Positions 41,907-51,441 of a stretch of 64,000 nucleotides of DNA are shown piece by piece. The position numbers and the translations under genes were made by a program. Position 1 is the stretch's first letter; each line of letters begins with the position of its first letter. Source of the stretch: an uncultured Bacteroidales bacterium (GTDB taxonomy: Bacteria; Bacteroidota; Bacteroidia; Bacteroidales; FEN-979); contig CAISRB010000018.1 of the NCBI GenBank assembly GCA_903887775.1, forward strand, positions 23,123 to 87,122. The letters run 5' to 3'. Below the pieces are notes generated by a model, which saw only the letters and a program-made list of their open reading frames with translations, was not told where the DNA came from and ran no database searches.

Positions 41907-44651
41907 TTATCTTGAAGGGATACGGTAATTCCTTATGTAAAGCCCTGAGCCTACCACGAGGTTCAAAGAATGTTCATCATCCATATGGCCGATGTCGAAG
42001 GGTGTGGTTCCATAGATACCAGGCTCCATTGGATAATAGCCTTTTGAGTCAAACAGAAACAGTTCACCTGTTTCAGGGATTGTAACGCCTATCATTGAAA
42101 TATTGTTGAGCCGGTCGTGGAGCACGAAAGGGGCCCTGGTAATTTCCCTGCGGAAAACATAGGAGTATATCAGTTTATTTGAACGGCTGTAATAATAGAT
42201 CTTGTTTTTGTCAATAAAGATATATTCAGGGACTACATTACCCATCAAATTCTCATTAAAGAACCAGTGGCTGGGAGAGAATTGCCCGAGGTTAATCTCA
42301 ACGGTCTTCCCGCTTTCCTGGATAAAGATCAGTTGTCCCCCCGGGCCGGTGGTGACAAAAATCCCTTTCTGTGCCATGTTTACAGGATAGAAACTGGAAT
42401 GGTCGGCAGGCCTGAACATAGGTCCCACCCTGATCCTCTGCCTGCCCTGCCGGTCAGTAATCATAAGGTTGTTCTCAACATCGCGGATAAAAAAGAAATC
42501 CTTATGATTGGAAACAATATATTCAACCGGGTTACGGATGGCCGTTTTCATCATCGGTCTCTCCCAGTTTGTGATCGAATGCCCCTGCAGATCAAACTGG
42601 TATACCTTTTTATCGTTGAAGGCAACGAATATCCTGTAGTCGCCCCGGCGGTCGAAGTCAACAATAGTCAGGGAACTGGTTGCAGGTATTGGGAACCGCA
42701 TGGGATAATTACGGGCCGGCTGACCATCCGACTTCAGCAGGTACAAATGGGAATCGGTATTGAAAAAGTAAAACATAGTGTCGCAGCCTGGTAACAGCAA
42801 GGGTTTGACCGTTGAAAGGATCTTCCCCATAAAATGCATCCTCCACCGCAGCAATCCGTCGGCGCCGTACTGGTAGATATTGTTCAGAGTGTCTCTGACG
42901 ATGACGGCAGGGTCGCCTTTTGCCGTCGTGTTAATAATCTGTGGACTGCCGGTAATCGTTGTATCCAGTTTAGCCTGCCAGCTTAATGGACCTTCTTTTT
43001 CCATATTCGGTGTGTATCCCAAAAAGAGGCTGGTATAAAACATTGTTTCCTGGGAGGAATACTGTATCCCTATGGGATGGAATTTTTTCAGACTGTCAAG
43101 CCATGGGTGCAGCGTCGAAAGCAACGGATCATCAATCATCCGGCCTAATGTAACAGATGCATGAGGAGTATTGAAATACATAAAAATATTCGACTTAGCC
43201 GCCATTTTGCCGGTGAAGTCAATATAATTGTTGTTTTTGTTCAGTACATAACCTGAAATATTTTCGTCAATAAGAAATTTAAGCGCCGAAGGGTCCTGCC
43301 CGAAAACCAGAGCATGATTGATAAAGGTTATACAGGCCTGCCCGGCCGGCTCAAACAGGGAACCAAAGAGGCTCTGAAGGACGTTATTGAAATGCAGCCC
43401 GCGGATTTTGAATCCTTTATATTTAGTGGAATCTTTTTTCAGTCCCATCCTGATCCGGAGACTATCGAGCAGAGAAACGGCAAGCAGCGAATCCCTTACC
43501 TGGAAAGCTGCATAAACCCTGTCGCTGCCATATCCCGAATCGGTTTCCATTGCAAAAACCATAGCCTGTTTCCCAATCCATGGAAGGAAAAAGTCGGAAA
43601 GATTTACATGGTACCGCTGGTTCAACAGGCTGAGCGGGCTCAGATTCCCGGCTTCAAGTTCATCCTGCCGGTTTCTCATTTCCAGCCTTTCAAAGTAAGC
43701 GGCAAGGTCACCCCATCCGAAGAAAGCATAATAAGCAATATTCTGAGGAGCCAGTGAACTGAGTTCATTCATCTGTGGTTCCTGACCGGTAAACAGGTTG
43801 AGGTAGTGGAAGGTCGTATCGTCGGCCAGGGTATAGCCATTGAGAAAGAGCTCATCCTTTTTAATGATCACATCCAGGCCGCTCCATGATGCAAGCCTTG
43901 CAAGCTGGATCAGGGAAGTATGGTTTTCAGTTCTCGAGATTTTCGAAAGGGCCAGCGCAAGCATACGGTAATTCACATAAATATTCGCATCGGCCTTTTT
44001 ACCTGAGGGCGCTTCAACTTTACGAAAGCCCGACGACTGGAAGGCAGGGGTGTTAAACGTAAGACGGTCTATCGACTTTTTAACAAGGTCGGCCAGAAAA
44101 CTGCCGATAAATACACCTTTAACTATTGAGTAATAAAACGGGGGTGATTTTTCACTGTTCTGAAGACGATGGATACTGGTCGAGGCATAAGGTGTCTGGT
44201 CAATCCTGGCTGAATCACCGAATAATTCCTTCGCAAAAACATCAGCCGCTTTACCGGGGTCATTGCCCGGGGCGGAAGTGAGAAAAACAACCCCGAATTT
44301 GGTCCGGCCGCTTAAGGTCAATGTGAGCACCAGGTTGTAGCGCTGCAGAATCGCGCTGATCTTTTCATTTTTACGGCTGATGGAATCAAAGAGGTAAAGC
44401 TCATTTCTGATCGATCTGATCACAGGATAACGGCTCAGCGAATTCCAGATCAGATTAGAGCGGTTGAGCTCTTCCCACAGGTTGCCCGGCCTGTTAATCT
44501 TGATGATGAGAGCAGTGTTGTCGGGCACTGCGTTAAGCGGGGACTCGTCAGTATGCCTGGTATACTGAGCCAGAAGGTATATGCCCCATATCAGAACAGT
44601 AACCAGCACGACAGCCCCCAGCGCGAGTAACCATGTTTTAGGGTTCTTCAT
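41907..44651 (-). CDS. DUF3352-type membrane-anchored protein with C-terminal propeller-like region
   Basis: This 914-residue protein has one N-terminal membrane anchor (WLLALGAVVLVTVLIWGIYLL). The first half is DUF3352-like (SPLNAVPDNTALIIKINRP). The second half (~590-914) is rich in beta strands such as GKILSTVKPLLLPGCDTMFY and VVPEYIFIDKNKIYYYSRSN, suggesting a propeller. Function is unknown. It would face the periplasm. The start overlaps the rnhB stop by 4 bp. Confidence 0.78.
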   Translation of the reverse strand: MKNPKTWLLALGAVVLVTVLIWGIYLLAQYTRHTDESPLNAVPDNTALIIKINRPGNLWEELNRSNLIWNSLSRYPVIRSIRNELYLFDSISRKNEKISAILQRYNLVLTLTLSGRTKFGVVFLTSAPGNDPGKAADVFAKELFGDSARIDQTPYASTSIHRLQNSEKSPPFYYSIVKGVFIGSFLADLVKKSIDRLTFNTPAFQSSGFRKVEAPSGKKADANIYVNYRMLALALSKISRTENHTSLIQLARLASWSGLDVIIKKDELFLNGYTLADDTTFHYLNLFTGQEPQMNELSSLAPQNIAYYAFFGWGDLAAYFERLEMRNRQDELEAGNLSPLSLLNQRYHVNLSDFFLPWIGKQAMVFAMETDSGYGSDRVYAAFQVRDSLLAVSLLDSLRIRMGLKKDSTKYKGFKIRGLHFNNVLQSLFGSLFEPAGQACITFINHALVFGQDPSALKFLIDENISGYVLNKNNNYIDFTGKMAAKSNIFMYFNTPHASVTLGRMIDDPLLSTLHPWLDSLKKFHPIGIQYSSQETMFYTSLFLGYTPNMEKEGPLSWQAKLDTTITGSPQIINTTAKGDPAVIVRDTLNNIYQYGADGLLRWRMHFMGKILSTVKPLLLPGCDTMFYFFNTDSHLYLLKSDGQPARNYPMRFPIPATSSLTIVDFDRRGDYRIFVAFNDKKVYQFDLQGHSITNWERPMMKTAIRNPVEYIVSNHKDFFFIRDVENNLMITDRQGRQRIRVGPMFRPADHSSFYPVNMAQKGIFVTTGPGGQLIFIQESGKTVEINLGQFSPSHWFFNENLMGNVVPEYIFIDKNKIYYYSRSNKLIYSYVFRREITRAPFVLHDRLNNISMIGVTIPETGELFLFDSKGYYPMEPGIYGTTPFDIGHMDDEHSLNLVVGSGLYIRNYRIPSR

Positions 44652-45244
44652 AACTCAAGCTTTAACTGTTCATACAATCTGAAACTCATGCGGTGATATA
44701 TGCAGGGCCCGAATTGATAGATAGCATTTCTGTGTTTACGGCAGGGATAGCCTTTATTGTTTTTCCAATCGTATTGCGGAAACTCTTGCCCGATCATGGT
44801 CATATATTCATCCCTGTATGTTTTAGCCAAAATAGATGCGGCAGCAATGGACATGAATTTTGTATCTCCTTTAATAATGCATTGATGGCGGATGTTATTC
44901 ACCGGTTTGAATCGGTTTCCGTCGACAAGGATAAACTCAGGCTTGAGCTTCAGCTTATGAATGGCATCATGCATAGCGAGGATTGAAGCATTAAGAATGT
45001 TGATCTCATCGATTATGCCGGGTGAAATGCTGCCAACGGCCCAAGCCAGGGCGTCTTGTTCGATAGTTTTACGGAGTCGTTCCCGTTTAAGGGCAGTAAG
45101 CTGTTTTGAATCATTCAGTTCTTCATCCCTGTAATCTGCCGGGAGAATAACAGCAGCTGCGAAAACAGGACCGGCAAGGCATCCTCTCCCTGCTTCATCA
45201 ACTCCTGCTTCAACCAATTCCCCTGTAAATGAGCCCTGCAGCAT
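44648..45244 (-). CDS. rnhB: ribonuclease HII
   Basis: This enzyme removes ribonucleotides from DNA and RNA from RNA-DNA hybrids. It has the first catalytic block GVDEAGRGCLAGPVFAAAVI (residues 13-32), then ILVDGNRFKP and IIKGDTKFMSIAAASILAK with further acidic residues. The length of 198 aa is normal. It is the upstream member of a coupled pair with the DUF3352 protein. Confidence 0.96.
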   Translation of the reverse strand: MLQGSFTGELVEAGVDEAGRGCLAGPVFAAAVILPADYRDEELNDSKQLTALKRERLRKTIEQDALAWAVGSISPGIIDEINILNASILAMHDAIHKLKLKPEFILVDGNRFKPVNNIRHQCIIKGDTKFMSIAAASILAKTYRDEYMTMIGQEFPQYDWKNNKGYPCRKHRNAIYQFGPCIYHRMSFRLYEQLKLEL

Positions 45245-45254
45245 AAACCTTGTT

Positions 45255-46244
45255 TTACTCAGGGTTATAAAAGTATGAATTAATAAGGATAAGCAGAAAA
45301 TAGATCAGGAAAATGATCTCGGCCCATCGTTTTTTCTTAATACCAAGGAAAGCCGAAGTGAGCAGAAGTGTAAGGGTTGGAAACAGCATGACCAGATGGT
45401 AAACAAGCAGGGTTGTTGAATAGGCCACCGAAAGCAGTGATATTGCCAAAAGCCAGACTATAAGGTAGGTCTTTGCGCGTATCTCGACGGTCTTCTCCAT
45501 GGGGCCCCTCAGCAGATAATATAAGCCCCATGCTGCAAGAACAATTGATGCGATCCCTATGATCCAATCATCAGTGTGAAGGTGAATCGGGTAAAAAAAG
45601 AATGAGGCGACCATTTTTTCATACAACACAACCTGGTCTGACAGCTGATCGGTAACAAAAAAATATACCGAAAGGAAGATGAAGGGAGTGATGAAACCGA
45701 TCAGTGCAGCAGCCCATTCTCTCCATCTGCCGGAGCGGAAAAGGAAAAAGCTTATGGGTACAATGGCCAGCATCAGCAGGAAAGGAAAATAGAAGAGTGA
45801 TCCGATGGCTGTATAAAAGCCGGCTCCGTATATAAGGTCAAGGCTGTCTGTTCTGTTGTATGATCTCATCAGATTGTTGAGGATGGCAATCGAGATGAGA
45901 ATACTGATGTTGAGCGGGTGAACAGTAAGGTAAACCGGGGAAGAGCTCATCATGATGATGCAGATCAATGATGCAAGAGAAGAGTTCTTCAGTACCAGTT
46001 CGTTGTTGTTCAGGAGTATATTGAGCCACCAGGTTTCCAACGCTACCAGGACAAACCCTGTAATGACGGCAAGATGGGGAAGGTTGCTCAGAATGGAATA
46101 CAGGAGGTTATATAAAGGAACAGGACCTTCGGGCATGGGAATGGGAGGGGGTTGTATAAATGATTTACCCCAGAGCATAAACCCGATCAGGCCTATTACA
46201 AGGTATTGTATGGGAAAACTGGAGCGGAAGAACCGGATAAACAT
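45255..46244 (-). CDS. DUF6427-type integral membrane protein
   Basis: This 329-residue protein with about nine to ten membrane helices begins MFIRFFRSSFPIQYLVIGLI. It has conserved FQPPPIPMPEGP-like sequence near residue 35 and SFFLFRSGRWREWAAALIG in the middle. It is common in Bacteroidota as DUF6427, of unknown role. It lies 10 bp upstream of rnhB; a 42-bp GAATATC element is just before its start. Confidence 0.8.
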   Translation of the reverse strand: MFIRFFRSSFPIQYLVIGLIGFMLWGKSFIQPPPIPMPEGPVPLYNLLYSILSNLPHLAVITGFVLVALETWWLNILLNNNELVLKNSSLASLICIIMMSSSPVYLTVHPLNISILISIAILNNLMRSYNRTDSLDLIYGAGFYTAIGSLFYFPFLLMLAIVPISFFLFRSGRWREWAAALIGFITPFIFLSVYFFVTDQLSDQVVLYEKMVASFFFYPIHLHTDDWIIGIASIVLAAWGLYYLLRGPMEKTVEIRAKTYLIVWLLAISLLSVAYSTTLLVYHLVMLFPTLTLLLTSAFLGIKKKRWAEIIFLIYFLLILINSYFYNPE

Positions 46245-46254
46245 GTGTTCAAAT

Positions 46255-46296
46255 GAATATCGAATAATGAATATTGAACAACGAACTTTGAAATAA
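46255..46296 (+). repeat. 42-bp element of six GAAnnnn heptads, copy 3
   Basis: Units GAATATC, GAATAAT, GAATATT, GAACAAC, GAACTTT, GAAATAA. Again exactly six, preceded by AAAT as in the copy at 62372. It lies between purD and the DUF6427 gene. Confidence 0.85.
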
Positions 46297-46319
46297 ATTA
46301 ATCATCACGTTATCACGAT

Positions 46320-47591
46320 CTAAAGATCGAACCCGATATCCCTTCTGAAATACCTGCCTTCAAATTCAATCTTCCCGGCATTTTCATAGGTTAGGGCAAG
46401 TGCTTCCGGCATGCTTTTCCCCAGTGATGTCACGGCGATAACACGGCCGCCATTGCTCACCAGTTCACCTTGTTTTATGACGGTGCCTGCATGAAATACC
46501 AGGGAGCCCTTCACCTTCGATTCTCCTGTAATCAGTTTTCCCTTTTCATAGGCATCGGGATACCCTTTTGAAACCAGCATGACCGTTGTGCAAACCCTGG
46601 CATCAATTTGAATAGTATGATCTGCAAGCTTCCGTTCTGCGACGGCATTCAGCAATACTACCACATCATTTTTAATTCTCGGTATTACCGATTCAGTTTC
46701 AGGATCTCCCAGGCGGCAGTTGTATTCGATCACGAAAGGATCCCCCTTCACGTTCATCAGCCCGAAAAAGATAAATCCGGTATAATCGAGGCCCTCTTTC
46801 TTCAACCCTTCAACGGTGGGCCTGATAATACGGTCTTCGACCTTCTTCAGGAAAGCCTGGTCGGCAAAAGGAACCGGGGAAACCGAACCCATGCCTCCTG
46901 TATTTGGTCCGCTGTCGCCTTCTCCAATTCTCTTATAATCCTTTGCCTCCGGAAGGACAAGGTATGAGTTGCCGTCGGTGATCACAAACGACGAGCATTC
47001 TATACCGGAAAGGAATTCCTCAACAACAACACTGGCTGATGCCTGTCCAAACCTGGCATCCCTCAGCATAGAGATAAATTCACGCTGAGCTTCTTCTTCA
47101 GTCAGGCAGATAACCACTCCCTTGCCGGCGGCCAGGCCGTCGGCCTTAAGAACATAAGGTGGTTTGAGAGAACGTATGAACCCGAGACCTTCCTCAATGT
47201 TCGACACATCGAAAGTTTTATAAGCCGCAGTAGGTATTTGATGACGTGTCATGAACTGTTTTGCAAAGTCTTTACTGCCTTCGAGCTGTGCAGCCCTGGC
47301 CAATGGTCCGATGACCGGTATCTTCCTGAGCATGGGGTCGGCCAGGAAAAAGTCGTGTATGCCTTTCACCAAAGGCTCCTCAGGACCCACAACAAGCATA
47401 TCGATACCCTGCTCAAGAACGAACCGTTTTATGCCGGGAAAATCATTTACAGAAATCGGGACATTTTCCCCGCAGCCGGATGTACCTGCATTACCAGGTG
47501 CAATAAACAATTTTTCGAGCAAGGGGCTTTGAGCTATTTTCCAGGCCAGGGCATGTTCCCTGCCACCTGAGCCAAGAAGAAGAATTTGCAT
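46320..47591 (-). CDS. purD: phosphoribosylamine--glycine ligase
   Basis: This is the second enzyme of purine synthesis; it joins glycine to phosphoribosylamine with ATP. It has the N-terminal MQILLLGSGGREHALAWKI, the ATP-grasp blocks YVLKADGLAAGKGVVICL and VVEEFLSGIECSSFVITD, then GPNTGGMGSVSPVP and EYNCRLGDPETESVIPRI. The length of 423 aa is standard. Confidence 0.97.
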   Translation of the reverse strand: MQILLLGSGGREHALAWKIAQSPLLEKLFIAPGNAGTSGCGENVPISVNDFPGIKRFVLEQGIDMLVVGPEEPLVKGIHDFFLADPMLRKIPVIGPLARAAQLEGSKDFAKQFMTRHQIPTAAYKTFDVSNIEEGLGFIRSLKPPYVLKADGLAAGKGVVICLTEEEAQREFISMLRDARFGQASASVVVEEFLSGIECSSFVITDGNSYLVLPEAKDYKRIGEGDSGPNTGGMGSVSPVPFADQAFLKKVEDRIIRPTVEGLKKEGLDYTGFIFFGLMNVKGDPFVIEYNCRLGDPETESVIPRIKNDVVVLLNAVAERKLADHTIQIDARVCTTVMLVSKGYPDAYEKGKLITGESKVKGSLVFHAGTVIKQGELVSNGGRVIAVTSLGKSMPEALALTYENAGKIEFEGRYFRRDIGFDL

Positions 47592-47594
47592 AGG

Positions 47595-48722
47595 TCAGGA
47601 TTTAAGAGCTTTTTCAATGGAAATCCAAAGGCTTTCGGCCGTTCTCTGCCAATTAAACAGGTCTTTTCTTTTCCTGCCCCGGATGATAAGATCCTGGCGG
47701 ATGCTTGCATAATTCGCAATTTTATAAAGTGCGTCAGAAATGCTTTCAGGGCTGAAAGGATCCACGAACAGGGCTGCATCGCCCGCGACTTCCGGCATAG
47801 ATGTTACGTTTGAGGTGATTACCGGTACATCACAACGGAAAGCCTCAACAATGGGGATGCCGAATCCTTCAAAATAAGAAACGTAGGTCAGGGCAAGTGC
47901 TGACCCCAGTACGCACACCAGTTCATCAATTTCAAGCCGGCCGATAAACACCACATCATCAGAAAAGACCATATCCTGGAACGCCATGTCAATCTCGCTT
48001 GTCCACCATTTCTTGGCCCCTACGATCAGAAGTTTCACTTCAGACGGATTGGATTTTTTGAATAGATCAAAAGCCCTGAAAAGGTTGGCAAGGTTTTTCC
48101 TTGGATGAAGTGAGCCTATAAACACGAAATACGGGCAACCGTCTGAGAACTCTTCCCTTGTTTTTTTCTTTTCTTCCTCGCTTAACGGCCTGTAGGCTTC
48201 ATTATAGCCGTCGTATACGACATCGATCTTCGATGGATCGACATGGTATTGTTTTACGATGTCCTCTTTTGAATACTCCGAAACCGTTGCTATTCTCACG
48301 GCCCTTGAGGCATATTTCGGAAAAAAGTAGCGATAATGCCGTCTTGTCCAGAAGGGCAGGTCCTCGGGGTAATGTTCAAAGTTCAGGTCATGGAAAACAG
48401 CCATTGATTTAACATCGGTCTTCAGCGAAAGATAGCCATCGGGTGAAAGGAACAGATCAGGTTTCAGTTTTTTGAACAGCCCCGGAAGTGTGAGTTCAAA
48501 CCACCAGTAATAAAGAAATGGGTGCCGTGCATGCGGATATTGAATGACCGGTGTGACGTTGTCGGAAAATAAAAAATTTTCATCATACTCGCGGTCAAAG
48601 ATGAAATAAAAACGATGCTCAGGATGCTGGCTTGTGATACGCTTAAGTGATTCATAGGTGAACCAGCCTATTCCTTCGAGTCTGTTCCTGATCAGCAGTC
48701 GTGTATTGACGGCAATATTCAT
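47595..48722 (-). CDS. glycosyltransferase family 4
   Basis: This 375-residue GT-B glycosyltransferase starts at MNIAVNTRLLIRNRLEGIGW (ATG at 48720-48722). Visible blocks are FVFIGSLHPRKNLANLFRAF and YVSYFEGFGIPIVEAFRCDV with the EX7E-like glutamates. It transfers a sugar from a nucleotide donor, probably for surface polysaccharide, since the divergent genes at 48812-53848 make and export one. It lies 4 bp from purD, though the functions are unrelated. Confidence 0.88.
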   Translation of the reverse strand: MNIAVNTRLLIRNRLEGIGWFTYESLKRITSQHPEHRFYFIFDREYDENFLFSDNVTPVIQYPHARHPFLYYWWFELTLPGLFKKLKPDLFLSPDGYLSLKTDVKSMAVFHDLNFEHYPEDLPFWTRRHYRYFFPKYASRAVRIATVSEYSKEDIVKQYHVDPSKIDVVYDGYNEAYRPLSEEEKKKTREEFSDGCPYFVFIGSLHPRKNLANLFRAFDLFKKSNPSEVKLLIVGAKKWWTSEIDMAFQDMVFSDDVVFIGRLEIDELVCVLGSALALTYVSYFEGFGIPIVEAFRCDVPVITSNVTSMPEVAGDAALFVDPFSPESISDALYKIANYASIRQDLIIRGRKRKDLFNWQRTAESLWISIEKALKS

Positions 48723-48811
48723 TGAATTGTTTAACTTTGTCACAAATATCATAATATTTTTCAATGATTGTTCGGGATTTTATCCCGCAGGATCAGGAAA
48801 ATTGAAAACAG

Positions 48812-50284
48812 ATGCAACGGAAATTCCTTACAAACCTTAGCTTGCTGCTATTCCTGAATCTGCTTATCAAGCCTTTCTGGGTATTTGGTATTGACAGGAC
48901 CGTGCAGAACCTTGTAGGAGTAGAGGCTTTCGGTTTTTACTTTGTCGTTTTCAATTTTTCATTTCTTTTCAACATTTTGCTTGATCTTGGGATCACCAAC
49001 TTCAACAACAGGAATATAGCTCAGAACCATCACCTGCTCAGCAAGCATTTTTCAGGCATTTTGTTAATGAAACTCCTCCTTGCCTTGCTGTATCTTTTTG
49101 TGACTTTTTTTGTCGCCATATGGAAATACAATCCTGATCAGCTGAAATTGCTTGGAGTCCTGGCATTTAACCAGTTTCTTATCTCTTTCATATTGTACCT
49201 GAGGTCCAATATTTCCGGGCTTTTAATGTTTAAGACCGACAGTTTTCTTTCTGTGCTTGACCGCATGCTGATGATAGTATTCTGCGGGGTCCTGCTTTGG
49301 GGTCATGTTACTTCCACACCGTTCAGGATAGAGTGGTTTGTTTATTCCCAGACGGCCGCCTATGTTTTTACAGCGATTACGGCCTTACTGATCGTTGTAA
49401 AAAAGGCAAAGTTCAAAAGGCTTAACTGGAACTGGCCTTTTTTTCTGATGATTGTGAAGCAAAGTGCACCTTTTGCGCTTCTGGTGTTATTCATGACTTT
49501 TTATAACAGGCTTGACCCGGTAATGCTTGGGACACTTCTTGAGAAGTCAAAAGGAAACGAGCAGGCAGGGATCTATGCCTCCGGATTCCGTTTATTTGAT
49601 GCTGTGAACATGATAGCATACCTTTTCTCAGTGTTGCTGATCCCGGTGTTTTCGAAAATGATCAAGCATAAGGAGAATGTTGAACATATGGTAAAGCTGT
49701 CATTCACGCTGATCATCACACCGGCTATCCTGATAGCCCTGGGTTCTTATTTTTACAGCAATGAACTGATGGCAATGTTGTATAATGCCCATCTCCATGA
49801 CTCGGCCCATGTATTCCAGATACTCATGGGAGGGTTTGTGGCGGTTTCAATCACCTATATTTTCGGAACGCTGCTGACCGCAAACGGAAACCTTAAAGAA
49901 CTGAACATCATAGCTTTCTGTGGGCTCTTGATCAGCTTTTTCTGCAACCTTTTCCTGATCCCGAAATTTCTGGCTATTGGTTCTGCATATGCAAGCCTCA
50001 TCACCCAGTTCTCAACAGCCATTGTGCAGGTGATCGTTGCGGTCAAGGTGTTTAAACTGAAACCCAACTACCGCTATCTTCTTACCCTGCTTGTTTATAT
50101 AATTGGTGTCGTATTATTTAATATGCTTTCCAGGGTATTTCCTGTAACATTTCCTTTCATCCCCGGCCATTTCAGCTGGATGGGAGGGTTCATCCTGATG
50201 ATTATTGCATCCGTCCTGCTTTCTGCATTATTAAAACTTTGGAGCGTCAGCTCATTGCTCAGGATACTGCGAAGCGAAAGTTAA
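48812..50284 (+). CDS. polysaccharide flippase, Wzx/MATE-like
   Basis: This 490-residue protein with about 14 membrane helices is of the oligosaccharide flippase type (FGFYFVVFNFSFLFNILLDL and GITNFNNRNIAQNHH near the N-terminus; later FYNRLDPVMLGTLLEKSKGN). It would flip undecaprenyl-linked repeat units across the inner membrane. It heads the plus-strand group with two Wzz-like proteins and an O-antigen ligase. Confidence 0.87.
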   Translation: MQRKFLTNLSLLLFLNLLIKPFWVFGIDRTVQNLVGVEAFGFYFVVFNFSFLFNILLDLGITNFNNRNIAQNHHLLSKHFSGILLMKLLLALLYLFVTFFVAIWKYNPDQLKLLGVLAFNQFLISFILYLRSNISGLLMFKTDSFLSVLDRMLMIVFCGVLLWGHVTSTPFRIEWFVYSQTAAYVFTAITALLIVVKKAKFKRLNWNWPFFLMIVKQSAPFALLVLFMTFYNRLDPVMLGTLLEKSKGNEQAGIYASGFRLFDAVNMIAYLFSVLLIPVFSKMIKHKENVEHMVKLSFTLIITPAILIALGSYFYSNELMAMLYNAHLHDSAHVFQILMGGFVAVSITYIFGTLLTANGNLKELNIIAFCGLLISFFCNLFLIPKFLAIGSAYASLITQFSTAIVQVIVAVKVFKLKPNYRYLLTLLVYIIGVVLFNMLSRVFPVTFPFIPGHFSWMGGFILMIIASVLLSALLKLWSVSSLLRILRSES

Positions 50285-50309
50285 GATTGTTCCCTTCACC
50301 CCCTTCCTA

Positions 50310-50339
50310 TTGTTCATTTGGTAATATTGCCTACCTTTG
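50310..50339 (+). promoter_or_regulatory. promoter of the first Wzz-like gene
   Basis: TTG (50310-50312) and TACCTTTG (50332-50339), 22 bp apart start-to-start, form a full Bacteroidota promoter. It overlaps the first in-frame TTG of the gene, so the real start is the ATG at 50364. Confidence 0.6.
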
Positions 50340-50363
50340 AAACAAATTTCATCCCCCATATCT

Positions 50364-51410
50364 ATGGACGGTTCCGAAAAAAAAACGGAAGAATTTAATT
50401 CCTCCAACCTGGTGATCTTTCTTTATAAATGGAGAAAGCCACTGCTGATAGTAATCTTAAGCGCTTTGTTTGGTTCCTGGTTTTTCTCATTGCCCTGGTT
50501 CATTACTCCAAAATTCAAATCAGCGGTTATCATGTTTCCTGCAAGCACAAGTTCTATCTCAAAGGCCCTTCTGAGTGCCCAGTATTCAAAAGGCCAGGAT
50601 CTTGTTGAGATCGGCGAGCAGGAACAAGCTGAACAGCTTTTGCAGATCCTTAACTCAAGCCGTATCCGTGAGAGGATCATCAACAAGTTTCATCTTATGA
50701 GCCATTACGGGATCGACACATCCTCCCATTACAAGTATTCGAAGCTTTACAAGGAATATGAAGACAATATCAGTTTCCGCCGCACCGAATTCATGGCTGT
50801 CCAGATCACGGTTTATGACGAAGATCCACAGCTTGCTGCCGATATTGCGAACGGTATCTCCTGCCTGCTTGATACTGTGAAAAACGAAATGCAGAAACAG
50901 AGATCTGTGAAAGGACTGCATATCGTTGAGCAGGAATATAACGACCTGCAAAAGGAACTGAACAACATTGTTGATTCACTCGTTAAGCTCGGGGAACTCG
51001 GGGTCAATGATGTGGAATACCAGTCCCAGGTATTGAATGAGCAGTTGGCCATAACGATAACAACAGGAAATAAATCAGCACAGGCCATCCTTCAGAAAAA
51101 ACTTGATGTATTGGGGAAATACGGTGGTGTTTATACATCGCTTAAAAATGCTTTGGAATTCAAAACCGAGCAGCTGACACTTCTGCAGGCCAAATACAAG
51201 CAGGCTAAGGTCGACGCTGAAGAAAGCCTGCCCGTAAAATTTGTTGTCAGCGACGCTTATAAGGCTGAGAGAAATTCGTATCCCATACGCTGGCTGATCA
51301 TGCTGGTGTCTGCTGTCTCCGCCTTATTTCTCGCGGTAATTGTTATCATGGTCATGGAAAAGATCAATGCATACAACACACAGAAAAATTTCCAGCTGGG
51401 ACAATCCTAA
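50364..51410 (+). CDS. Wzz/GNVR-type chain-length determinant, first of two
   Basis: This 348-residue inner-membrane protein has two membrane helices (LLIVILSALFGSWFFSLPWF near residue 35; LIMLVSAVSALFLAVIVIMV near 320) flanking a periplasmic coiled-coil region (for example VKGLHIVEQEYNDLQKELN). This is the layout of polysaccharide co-polymerases that set O-antigen or exopolysaccharide length. The start at 50364 is set by the promoter that covers the earlier TTG. It lies 31 bp from a second, related gene. Confidence 0.82.
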   Translation: MDGSEKKTEEFNSSNLVIFLYKWRKPLLIVILSALFGSWFFSLPWFITPKFKSAVIMFPASTSSISKALLSAQYSKGQDLVEIGEQEQAEQLLQILNSSRIRERIINKFHLMSHYGIDTSSHYKYSKLYKEYEDNISFRRTEFMAVQITVYDEDPQLAADIANGISCLLDTVKNEMQKQRSVKGLHIVEQEYNDLQKELNNIVDSLVKLGELGVNDVEYQSQVLNEQLAITITTGNKSAQAILQKKLDVLGKYGGVYTSLKNALEFKTEQLTLLQAKYKQAKVDAEESLPVKFVVSDAYKAERNSYPIRWLIMLVSAVSALFLAVIVIMVMEKINAYNTQKNFQLGQS

Positions 51411-51441
51411 AATAACAGATCAATAGAAAAATTTCAGATTT

